A stretch of 17,186 nucleotides of DNA from an uncultured Clostridia bacterium (GTDB lineage: Bacteria > Bacillota > Clostridia > Christensenellales > CAG-1252). Shown in pieces: positions 1 through 7,104 of this stretch. Position 1 is the first letter of the stretch. Every line of letters begins with the position of its first letter. The notes beneath the pieces were generated by a model, which searched no databases, was not told the DNA's origin, and saw only the letters and a list, made by a program, of their open reading frames with translations. The stretch spans positions 1 to 17,186 of the forward strand of contig CAMOUZ010000014.1 of the NCBI GenBank assembly GCA_946626795.1. Reading direction: 5' to 3'. The position numbers and the translations under genes are program-made.

Positions 1-1163
1 GCGACGCCCGTTTTCCGCGCCGCCTCCGCCACCGCTTTCGCCACGGCGGGTCCCACCCTCGGATCGAAAGCCCGCGGGAGGATGTAATCCTTTTTGAGCT
101 CTTCCGGGGAAACGAGAGCGGCGAGCGCTTCCGAGGCGGCGAGCTTCATCTCTTCATTGATCTCACGAGCGCGCACGTCGAGCGCTCCGCGGAAGATCCC
201 CGGGAATGCCAAGACGTTATTGATCTGATTCGGGAAGTCGCTCCTCCCCGTCCCCACCACGGCGGCGCCCGCTTGCAGGGCGAGCTCGGGCATGATCTCG
301 GGCGTGGGATTTGCCATCGGGAAAAGGATGGCGCCTTCCGCCATGCTCTTTACCATCTCGGGCGAGACGACATTTCCCGCCGAAACGCCGATGAAAAGAT
401 CCGCTCCCGCCATCACGTCGGAAAGACTGCCTTTCACGCCATGTCGATTTGTGACTTTCGCCATCTCCGCCTGCGCGGGGTTCAGCCAATCCGCGTCTTC
501 ATGAATGACGCCTTTTTTATCGCACATAACGAGATCTTTCAGCCCGCGAGAAAGAAGGAGCTTCGCGATGGCGATCCCCGCCGAACCCGCGCCGTTGATG
601 ACGGCTTTTATACTTCCGATCTCTTTTCCCACCGCGCGCAAAGCATTCAACACCGCGGCGAGCACGACCACCGCAGTGCCGTGTTGATCGTCATGGAATA
701 CGGGGATATCGCAGCGCTCTTTGAGCTTCCTCTCGATCTCGAAGCAACGCGGCGCGGCGATGTCTTCCAGATTAATCCCGCCGAAACTGCCTTGAAGCAG
801 AGCGACGGTATTCACGATCTCGTCCACGTCTTTGCTCCGCACGCAGAGCGGAATGGCATCCACGCCGCCGAACGCCTTGAAGAGCACGCATTTCCCTTCC
901 ATCACGGGCATGCCCGCTTCGGGTCCGATGTCGCCGAGTCCGAGGACCGCCGTCCCATCCGTCACCACGGCGACGAGATTTCCTCTCCCCGTCAGGAGAT
1001 AAGATTTCTCGGGATCTTTCTCGATTTCCAAGCACGCCTGCGCCACCCCGGGCGTATAGGCGAGCGAGAGATCGTCGCGGCTCTCGATCTTCATCTTGGG
1101 GACGCTCTCGAGCTTGCCTTTCCATTCGTAATGCTTTTTCAAAGACTCTTTTAAGTAATCCAT
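1..1163 (-). CDS. Malic enzyme, NAD(P)-dependent (3' end off the window)
   Basis: This cytosolic enzyme oxidatively decarboxylates malate to pyruvate and CO2, reducing NAD(P). My reading of the reverse strand gives 387 codons before the window edge. The short bacterial malic enzymes are about 390-410 residues, so only a few C-terminal residues are missing. Visible motifs are YTPGVAQACLEIEKDP (36-51), EGKCVLFKAFGGVDAIPL with the probable catalytic lysine (89-106), NLED (131-134), FHDDQHGTA (156-164) with metal-binding Asp, the Rossmann loop NGAGSAG (190-196), and MANPTPEI and GRSDFPNQINNVLAFPG further on. Alternative starts lie at 1166 and 1175. I chose 1163 because GGAG sits six bases upstream of it. 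The gene follows fumarase by about 95 bases in the same direction, which suggests joint dicarboxylate metabolism. Cofactor choice (NAD or NADP) cannot be read from this. Confidence 0.95.
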   Translation of the reverse strand, partial: MDYLKESLKKHYEWKGKLESVPKMKIESRDDLSLAYTPGVAQACLEIEKDPEKSYLLTGRGNLVAVVTDGTAVLGLGDIGPEAGMPVMEGKCVLFKAFGGVDAIPLCVRSKDVDEIVNTVALLQGSFGGINLEDIAAPRCFEIERKLKERCDIPVFHDDQHGTAVVVLAAVLNALRAVGKEIGSIKAVINGAGSAGIAIAKLLLSRGLKDLVMCDKKGVIHEDADWLNPAQAEMAKVTNRHGVKGSLSDVMAGADLFIGVSAGNVVSPEMVKSMAEGAILFPMANPTPEIMPELALQAGAAVVGTGRSDFPNQINNVLAFPGIFRGALDVRAREINEEMKLAASEALAALVSPEELKKDYILPRAFDPRVGPAVAKAVAEAARKTGV

Positions 1164-1195
1164 CATTTTCTCCATAGCGGCAAAAGCCTTTTCAA
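1163..1195 (-). other. Possible 10-codon leader cistron overlapping the malic enzyme start
   Basis: A GGAGG sequence at 1204-1208 is the best ribosome binding site in this gap, but it lies eight bases before a TTG codon in a different frame from malic enzyme. That TTG frame reads MKRLLPLWRK and stops at a TGA whose final A is the A of the malic enzyme ATG at 1163 (TGATG). This could be a translationally coupled leader peptide. It could also be chance, since a ten-codon frame has no statistical support of its own. Confidence 0.25.
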
Positions 1196-1226
1196 GGGAC
1201 TTTCCTCCGCATTTTCTTTTTCGGAA

Positions 1227-1249
1227 CGTCTGCATTTTCGAGGCAGACG
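1227..1249 (-). other. Stem-loop between fumarase and malic enzyme genes
   Basis: CGTCTGC and GCAGACG form a perfect 7-bp stem around a 9-base loop just after the fumarase stop. No T-run follows on the minus strand, so it does not look like a strong intrinsic terminator. It may instead be an mRNA-stabilising or processing hairpin between two cotranscribed genes. Confidence 0.4.
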
Positions 1250-1259
1250 GGCTCTTTAT

Positions 1260-2624
1260 TCAGATCATTTCCTCGGGCTTCACGAAGCGGTCGAAATCCT
1301 CCGCGGTAAGATATCCGAGACGGACGGCTTCTTCGCGAAGCGTGGTGTCCTTCTCCGCCGCGGCTTTCGCGATCCGCGCGGCATTGTCATATCCGATATG
1401 TGGGGTGAGCGCCGTGACGAGCATCAAGGTGCGCTCGAGGTTTTCCGCCATCTTTTCACGATCCGCCTTGATCCCCGTAAGACAATGCGCGGTGAAAGAT
1501 CTCGCCGCGTCCGAAAGCAGGGTGACGGACTGCAAAAAGTCATACGCGATGACGGGCATATAGACGTTCAGTTGGAAATTTCCCTGCGACGCCGCGACGC
1601 CGATCGTGACATCATTTCCCATCACCTGCGCGGCGACCATCGTCAGCGCTTCGCACTGCGTCGGATTCACCTTGCCCGGCATGATGGAAGAGCCCGGCTC
1701 ATTCTCGGGGATCTTGATCTCTCCGATCCCACAGCGGGGACCCGAAGCAAGGAGACGCACGTCGTTCGCGATCTTCATCAGATCCGCGGCGAGCGTTTTC
1801 AAGGCGCCGTGCGCAAAGGCAACGTCGTCCTTCGCGGAAAGAGAATGGAATTTATTCGCCGCGGTGCGGAAAGGGAGCCCCGTTTCGAGCGCGATCTCTT
1901 TCGCCACAGCCTCGGCAAAGCCCGCGGGACAATTCAGCCCTGTGCCGACCGCCGTGCCGCCGAGCGCGAGATCGTACAAGCCGTCCGCAGCGGCGCGAAT
2001 GGCGGCGAGAGAACGCTCGATCATCCCGCGCCAACCGCTGATCTCCTGCGAAAAAGCGATGGGGACGGCGTCCTGCAAATGGGTACGTCCCACCGTGACG
2101 ACCCCTTCATTCTCTTTCTCCAAGCGGAGGAAAGCCTCGATCATCTCGCGAAGCGCGGGTTCGAGCCGCTCTCGAAGAGCGGTCGCCGCGGCGATATGCA
2201 GCGCCGTGGGAAAGGTGTCGTTTGAGCTCTGCGAGCGATTCACATGATCATTCGGATGAAGCAATTTTTCGCCCGCGAGCTCATTGCCTCGATTCGCGAT
2301 GACTTCATTGAAATTCATATTGGTCTGCGTGCCGCTTCCCGTCTGCCACACGACGAGGGGGAAATGCTCGTCGAGCTTCCCTTCGAGGATCTCCTCCGAA
2401 ACGCGCACGATGAGCTCCGCTCTTTTTTCATCCAGGATGCCGAGGGCGCGGTTCGTCAGAGCGCAAGCCTTCTTCACGACGGCGAAAGCGCGAAGGATCG
2501 GGAGGGACATCCTCTCTTCCCCGATGAGGAAATTCTCTTTGCTACGCTGGGTCTGCGCGCCCCAATATCGATCGGCGGGGACGCGGATCTCGCCCATACT
2601 GTCCTTTTCCCATCTCTCTTTCAT
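1260..2624 (-). CDS. fumC: Class II fumarate hydratase
   Basis: Fumarase of the iron-independent, homotetrameric type interconverts fumarate and L-malate in the cytosol. The 454-residue length is typical. It opens with the family pattern EKDSMGEIRVPADRYWGAQT (6-25). It then shows GSGTQTNMN (96-104), NRSQSSNDTFPT (129-140), the catalytic TH pair (181-182), and the fumarase/aspartase signature GSSIMPGKVNP (311-321), whose mobile-loop serine acts as base in the family. All expected active-site residues are present. The ATG at 2624 is supported by AAGGAG six bases upstream. It lies 65 bases after the PHP-domain gene and before malic enzyme, all on the same strand. No good promoter was seen immediately upstream, so readthrough from the PHP gene is possible. 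Confidence 0.97.
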   Translation of the reverse strand: MKERWEKDSMGEIRVPADRYWGAQTQRSKENFLIGEERMSLPILRAFAVVKKACALTNRALGILDEKRAELIVRVSEEILEGKLDEHFPLVVWQTGSGTQTNMNFNEVIANRGNELAGEKLLHPNDHVNRSQSSNDTFPTALHIAAATALRERLEPALREMIEAFLRLEKENEGVVTVGRTHLQDAVPIAFSQEISGWRGMIERSLAAIRAAADGLYDLALGGTAVGTGLNCPAGFAEAVAKEIALETGLPFRTAANKFHSLSAKDDVAFAHGALKTLAADLMKIANDVRLLASGPRCGIGEIKIPENEPGSSIMPGKVNPTQCEALTMVAAQVMGNDVTIGVAASQGNFQLNVYMPVIAYDFLQSVTLLSDAARSFTAHCLTGIKADREKMAENLERTLMLVTALTPHIGYDNAARIAKAAAEKDTTLREEAVRLGYLTAEDFDRFVKPEEMI

Positions 2625-2635
2625 ATGCTCTCCTT

Positions 2636-2650
2636 CGCCGCAAAACGGCG
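2636..2650 (-). other. Small hairpin touching the fumC ribosome binding site
   Basis: CGCCG and CGGCG form a 5-bp GC stem with a TTTTG loop, ending one base before the AAGGAG that serves fumC. It lacks a T-run, so it is not a good terminator. A role in modulating ribosome access is possible but unproven. Confidence 0.2.
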
Positions 2651-2689
2651 CTCTTTTCCCTTCCGAGCCTTTTTCACAAGGGGAGGTCT

Positions 2690-3679
2690 CTATTTTTTCA
2701 GATCTTCCAAATAATACGCGCTCGTATGCGCCCTGCCGCCCTTATCGTCGAAGACCGTGAGACGGAAATACTCGACGGCTTCGTTTATGGGGAATTCCAC
2801 GTGCGTGAATCCCGCGCCGAAACGATTCATAAAACGCCTGTTTTTGGAGGTGAGGACGACGTTAGTCGCGGGATCGCAGTCGAGGACGACCGTATCTCCT
2901 TCCACGTAAAGCGAGAGGATGCGCGGACCCGACGAGCAATAAATATTCCCCTTCTCCATCGCGGCGAAGACATTCTCGTAGGAGAGGGAATCCACCCCGA
3001 TATACGTGGCGCCGCCGTAAGACCCGAAGTCACCTTTGTCGCCGTTATGATTGTCGTCGCCCATCGAGCAGAGAAGGCGCTTGCCGCTATTCAACATATC
3101 CTCGTAGATGTAAGGGCAATATTCCGCTCCCGTTTCGAGCTCGGTGCAATAATTCAATATCTCCAAAGACCAAAGCCCCTCGATCGCCATATAATCCTCG
3201 CGCGTATTCAGCGACCAATTCGGATGATTGTACTGCACGAGGAAGCCCGCTTCATTCGCGCGGCGGATGACCTCGTTGATCCCCTCTTTCGTATAGACGC
3301 GGTCATATCCGTCACAGCGGAAATCATCCTTGAAGCGCTCGTAATATCTGCCCGCGTTTCGGACGGAAGAGGCGACGTGGAAGGTATTATGCGGATCACG
3401 GGAAAAAAGATTGATATGAATGGTCTTCTCGTCCCGCCAATGAGGCGCGTGATCATTGATCGAGTATTCCACGGCGGTGAGCGCCACGAAACGGTCGTCA
3501 CAGAGATAAGAATTATCGTGCAAGATCTCGTGATCGCTGTACGCGACGACGGAATATCCTTTCGCCATATAGCGCTCCTTGATCTCCTCCGGCGTCAAAC
3601 AGCCGTCGGAAAGCACGGTGTGACAATGCAGATTCGCCTTACACCACATTTGTTTGGGATCGATAAGATATTTTTTCAT
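2690..3679 (-). CDS. PHP-domain metal-dependent hydrolase
   Basis: This 329-residue protein belongs to the PHP superfamily (polymerase and histidinol phosphatase fold), which holds metal-dependent phosphoesterases. NLHCH (16-20) gives the HxH motif, followed by YSDHE (47-51), a glutamate in TAVEY (68-72), NHPNW (151-155) and GDDNH (207-211), together a near-complete metal-binding set. The roughly 70 C-terminal residues look like a beta-rich accessory segment. The frame stays open upstream to 3982, but that would run into the mannosidase gene. The ATG at 3679 has GGAGG seven bases upstream, so I use it. It follows a terminator that closes the GH38 gene, so it is probably separately transcribed. 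Proximity to two glycosidases hints at phosphorylated or modified sugars, but the substrate is unknown. Confidence 0.88.
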   Translation of the reverse strand: MKKYLIDPKQMWCKANLHCHTVLSDGCLTPEEIKERYMAKGYSVVAYSDHEILHDNSYLCDDRFVALTAVEYSINDHAPHWRDEKTIHINLFSRDPHNTFHVASSVRNAGRYYERFKDDFRCDGYDRVYTKEGINEVIRRANEAGFLVQYNHPNWSLNTREDYMAIEGLWSLEILNYCTELETGAEYCPYIYEDMLNSGKRLLCSMGDDNHNGDKGDFGSYGGATYIGVDSLSYENVFAAMEKGNIYCSSGPRILSLYVEGDTVVLDCDPATNVVLTSKNRRFMNRFGAGFTHVEFPINEAVEYFRLTVFDDKGGRAHTSAYYLEDLKK

Positions 3680-3810
3680 CGTCAAGCCTCCTCTCTCTTG
3701 TGATTTATCCCCGCCTCTCGAAATGGGTCCACGTATCGCCCTCTCTTCTCCGTTCCGTTTCCACACTTGTCCGTGGCGGGAGATCGATTGATACACGCGG
3801 CTCATTCCCG

Positions 3811-3830
3811 AAAAAAAGCCCGTTGCGGGC
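3811..3830 (-). terminator. Intrinsic terminator of the GH38 gene
   Basis: On the minus strand GCCCG-CAA-CGGGC is followed directly by seven T residues, about 40 bases after the mannosidase stop. This is a textbook rho-independent terminator and separates the mannosidase transcript from the PHP gene. Confidence 0.85.
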
Positions 3831-3869
3831 GGGGCGCCGAGGGCAACAGGCATTTTCAAAAGGTTCGGG

Positions 3870-6800
3870 TCATTTTTTCTCGGAACCGAGCTTGCCGTCT
3901 TTTCCGAGGGTGCGGTAAAATCTCTTCCCGTCGGGCAGGAGACGAACGCTCGTAATCGTACGCTCCGCATCGGACGCTTCAAGGAGGGTCTTGCCGAGCG
4001 TCACCGCAGGCGCGTCGCTTCCCTCGAAGATCATACCTCCTCTCTCATAGACCATCGCCGCGTCGTCGAGATCGAAATCCTTTTTATGGGGCAGGAAGGC
4101 GTATTCGATGGTGTGCTTGCCTCTGTCTGCCGTGGGATCGGGCACTTTCGCGACGTCCGCACCGGTGGGCGAAGTAAGAAGGGTCAAACGCACTCTGCCG
4201 TCCAAGACGTCGTAACCGTGCTTGGAACGATTTAAAAGCGCGAAGGAATAACCGTCTTCCCCGACGAGGTCGGAATATGTGATGGCGGGGACCTCGAATC
4301 TCGCTTTCTCATAAGAGGTATCCCGTTTCACGGGACGCTCCAACTTGCCGAAGGGCACTTTATAAAAGGCGCGCGGATTCTTGACATTTGTCTCCGCCGA
4401 AAGTTTGAGATCTTTGCCGTCCTCCCACCAATCGGCGAAGAGCACGCAACGAATCATCGGATCATTCGCATAGAAGATGAAATCCTGCGTCAAAAAGCTC
4501 GTGGGATAATCCACGGCGGGCGTATGCCAGAGATAGGTGCCGAAATAAGGCTTCTTTTCCGTCCATATGCCGAAGGAATACTTCGCTCTGACCACCACGC
4601 GGACGGGACCCTCTTCCACGACCTCGAAGTCGAAGCACTTCATATCCCATTCTTTGCCCGTGAAGCCGAAATTCCAAGAATCGTAGTCGCGGCTCCTCGT
4701 ATCTTCCAGCACCTTGAAATTTCCGATCTGTCCGCCGCAAACTTCCTTCCCGTCGAAGACGAGGGACTTGATGACGCCTTTTTCCCTGTCGAAGACCGCC
4801 TTGATGACGCCGTTATCCACCACGCCGTCCTTGACGGAGATCTCCGCCTTGGGCGCACCGTCCGAGAAAGTCAGCTTGCTGAAAGAATAAGGCTTGACCC
4901 CCCTGAGCGCCACCGCCGTCTTGCCGTCGAAGGTCTTTTGATAAGGGTGTTTCTTTCCCTCGCTGTCGAGAAGATATCCGCTGTCTTTCGCGGGCGCTTT
5001 GTCAAGGAGGATCGGGAGATCCGCAGGGACGGAGAGCGGATTAAAGACATAAGTCGTATCGCCGAGGCCGAGCGCCTTCTCCGCACAGTCCCTATTCGCG
5101 GCGGAGATGATCCCGAACGCCTTGTCATACTCCTCATACATATCGAGATAAACTTTAAGCATCGACGTGCCCGCGAGGATGTCGTGGAACTGTCCGAAAA
5201 GCTCTTTCTCCCAAGCGAGCGTCAGATCGCGATATTCGCCCGTCGCCGCCTGCAAGCTCTCCGCATTGAGCAGCGCGCGCTCGCCCTCTCGATTCAGATA
5301 CTTCGTCTTGGACTGCACGGTATACGTCTTTTGATGGGTCTCCAAATAAAGCTCGCCCTTGACGACGGGAAGCGTGGAGAGATCCTCCGTCGTCGTCAGG
5401 ATCTTATAAAACTCCGTCAAGCCGCAGAACTTGATATTCGGGAAGACCGTCTGCTTTTTGAGCTCGTCCAGCCTGTCCATCATCACGGGCTGCGGACCGC
5501 CGCCGTGATTTCCGTATCCCCAAAGGATGGGGATATGATAGAAGCCGTCCGTCAGGTGATGGACGCGGGTGGTCTTGGCAAGCTCGTCATACTCGATATG
5601 ATTGGAATGTCCCGGGTACTCATGGAGCGAAAGAATCCTGCTTCCGTCATCCCCTTCCCACCAAAAATGGACGTACGGGAAAAGATTGTATTCATTATAA
5701 CGCATCTTCTGCGTCACGAAATAATTCAGCCCCGCCGCTTTCAAGATCTTGGGCAGTCCCGCATTGAAACCGAAAGCGTCGATATTCACGCCGCAAGTGG
5801 CTTTCTTCCCGAGGATCTCCATGGATGTCTTCTGCCCGAATTCGAGCTGTCTGCACCAACTCTCCTCCCCGACGCATTGCCCGTCGGTCTCACACCACAT
5901 GCCGCCTTGGGGCTCGAACTGACCTCTTTTCGCCGCCGCCTCCATCTTCTTCCAAAACTCGGGATACTGCGCCTTCATATCCCGCCACAAAACGGCGGAA
6001 GTGTCGCAATACACGTACTCGGGATTTCTTTCCATCAAAGCGAGCTGAGTCTCGAAAGTGCCCTTCATGCATTCGATGGTCTCGGGATAGCGCCATTTCC
6101 AAGCGAGGTCGATATGGGAATGTCCGATGAAATAAAGGGTGAAGCGCTTGGCATACGCCGCCACGGGCGCAAGCATCTCCAAAGCGGAGTCGACTGCCTG
6201 CAAGAGCGCTTCCTTGCGCAAAGCGGAAATGACGAAATTCGCCGTCTCCACGAGGCATTTCGAGAGCGACGCCCTCTCCTCCTCCGTGAGCTTGGACTTT
6301 TGAATGGGAACTTCGCCCTGCACGTAAAGATTCTCACGGCGATTGGACTTCGAGAGCAGATGGCAGCCTGCGCGGAGAGACCTCGCAAGGTTTGCAATGC
6401 GTTCATTCGTCTCTCGGAGTCCTTTTAAATAATAGCGAGAGACGATGTCCGAGATGGGGCTTTTATTCGGTCTGTCGATGCGGAGGAAGACGTAATGCTC
6501 CTTGCCGTCGGGAGCGCAACCGAGATCGAACTGCCCGCCCATATAGCTGTAAATCTCCACGGGATGATCGTCGGCGTAAATGTCGAGATCCAACTCGGTG
6601 TAATAGGTAAAGCCGTAATTCCCAAGCTCTTTTTTATCGAAAAACGCGGCGATATAGGGAAATCTCAGCTCCGCCATCATCCAGCCCGTCTTCATATTGG
6701 CAGCATTCTTTACGGTGGGATCGAAAAGCGGGAAAGACTTCATCTTTTCCACGCTCGGCAGGGGCTCGTCCTCGCTCCCCTCCCAGCCGTAATAACTCGT

Positions 6801-6920
6801 GAGCACGGGGAAGGCGGCATCCTCCAAACCTCTTGCAAAGTCGAGAACGTCTTCAAGCGTCTCGCAGTCCTTCTCGCGGTAATGATCCAGCGGCTTAAAA
6901 TGTGCGTTTTCGGGTTTCAT
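3870..6920 (-). CDS. Alpha-mannosidase, glycoside hydrolase family 38
   Basis: This retaining, zinc-dependent exo-alpha-mannosidase trims mannose from glycans. The protein has 1016 residues, normal for bacterial GH38, with no signal peptide, so it should be cytoplasmic. The N-terminal ~260 residues are followed by the catalytic domain. GHSHIDLAWKWRYPET (266-281) holds zinc ligands His267 or 269 and Asp271. GGMWCETDGQCVGEESW (339-355) holds the probable nucleophile Asp346. NIDAFGFNAGLPKIL (379-393) and GYGNHGGGPQ (468-477) with a further zinc-ligand His are also present. The remainder is the beta-sandwich C-terminal part. The frame is open up to 7013, but ATG 6920 has GGAGG seven bases upstream and sits below a consensus promoter, so I use that. 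It is probably monocistronic. Natural substrate (N-glycan, mannan or mannosyl-glycerate type) is not deducible. Confidence 0.93.
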   Translation of the reverse strand: MKPENAHFKPLDHYREKDCETLEDVLDFARGLEDAAFPVLTSYYGWEGSEDEPLPSVEKMKSFPLFDPTVKNAANMKTGWMMAELRFPYIAAFFDKKELGNYGFTYYTELDLDIYADDHPVEIYSYMGGQFDLGCAPDGKEHYVFLRIDRPNKSPISDIVSRYYLKGLRETNERIANLARSLRAGCHLLSKSNRRENLYVQGEVPIQKSKLTEEERASLSKCLVETANFVISALRKEALLQAVDSALEMLAPVAAYAKRFTLYFIGHSHIDLAWKWRYPETIECMKGTFETQLALMERNPEYVYCDTSAVLWRDMKAQYPEFWKKMEAAAKRGQFEPQGGMWCETDGQCVGEESWCRQLEFGQKTSMEILGKKATCGVNIDAFGFNAGLPKILKAAGLNYFVTQKMRYNEYNLFPYVHFWWEGDDGSRILSLHEYPGHSNHIEYDELAKTTRVHHLTDGFYHIPILWGYGNHGGGPQPVMMDRLDELKKQTVFPNIKFCGLTEFYKILTTTEDLSTLPVVKGELYLETHQKTYTVQSKTKYLNREGERALLNAESLQAATGEYRDLTLAWEKELFGQFHDILAGTSMLKVYLDMYEEYDKAFGIISAANRDCAEKALGLGDTTYVFNPLSVPADLPILLDKAPAKDSGYLLDSEGKKHPYQKTFDGKTAVALRGVKPYSFSKLTFSDGAPKAEISVKDGVVDNGVIKAVFDREKGVIKSLVFDGKEVCGGQIGNFKVLEDTRSRDYDSWNFGFTGKEWDMKCFDFEVVEEGPVRVVVRAKYSFGIWTEKKPYFGTYLWHTPAVDYPTSFLTQDFIFYANDPMIRCVLFADWWEDGKDLKLSAETNVKNPRAFYKVPFGKLERPVKRDTSYEKARFEVPAITYSDLVGEDGYSFALLNRSKHGYDVLDGRVRLTLLTSPTGADVAKVPDPTADRGKHTIEYAFLPHKKDFDLDDAAMVYERGGMIFEGSDAPAVTLGKTLLEASDAERTITSVRLLPDGKRFYRTLGKDGKLGSEKK

Positions 6921-6955
6921 CCAAAGACCTCCGATAAAAGTGCGGCTTCGCGCCG

Positions 6956-6970
6956 TATGGCTATGCCATA
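6956..6970 (-). promoter_or_regulatory. Perfect palindrome in the GH38 leader, candidate operator
   Basis: TATGGC-TAT-GCCATA is a 15-base perfect inverted repeat about 9-23 bases after the predicted transcription start of the mannosidase gene. Position and symmetry suit a repressor site. A second small hairpin (CGGC-GCGAA-GCCG) lies between it and the ribosome binding site. The regulator is not in the window. Confidence 0.45.
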
Positions 6971-6984
6971 TTTTACCGTAAATT

Positions 6985-7013
6985 ATTATACATTCGGCGG
7001 AAAGACGTGTCAA
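6985..7013 (-). promoter_or_regulatory. Consensus sigma-A promoter for the GH38 gene
   Basis: TTGACA (7008-7013) and TATAAT (6985-6990) match the vegetative sigma consensus at all twelve positions, with the ideal 17-base spacer. The start should fall near 6978, giving a leader of about 58 bases. Confidence 0.9.
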
Positions 7014-7044
7014 TTAAAATAAAACGCGCCCGCGAGGCAATATA

Positions 7045-7080
7045 AAAAAGCGCGCCGTTTTCGGAGTTTCGGCGCGCTTT
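7045..7080 (-). terminator. Intrinsic terminator of the GH31 gene
   Basis: AAAGCGCGCCG and CGGCGCGCTTT form a perfect 11-bp stem around a 12-base loop. On the minus strand the stem ends in a run of T, about 25 bases after the GH31 stop. It separates the GH31 and GH38 transcription units. Confidence 0.9.
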
Positions 7081-7104
7081 GAAATCCGAAATCTCAAAGA
7101 GCTG

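Noticed and set aside
273..1154. Plus-strand open frame of 293 codons opposite malic enzyme
   Set aside because: The minus strand encodes a full set of malic enzyme motifs here. The antisense frame has no recognisable features.
3695..3745. Weak promoter-like pair (TGGACC, 16 bases, GATAAA) before the PHP gene
   Set aside because: Both hexamers match poorly. A promoter is expected after the terminator but this one is not convincing.
3680..3982. N-terminal extension of the PHP gene to an ATG at 3982
   Set aside because: The extension would run through the GH38 terminator and into the 3' end of the GH38 gene. A clear ribosome binding site supports 3679.
4524..6428. Long plus-strand open frame (634 codons) opposite the GH38 gene
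   Set aside because: It is the antisense of a motif-complete mannosidase. GC-rich codon usage creates long empty antisense frames, and the translation has no domain-like pattern or ribosome binding site.
6921..7013. N-terminal extension of the GH38 gene to 7013
   Set aside because: The added codons would overlap the perfect consensus promoter. The ATG at 6920 has a strong ribosome binding site.
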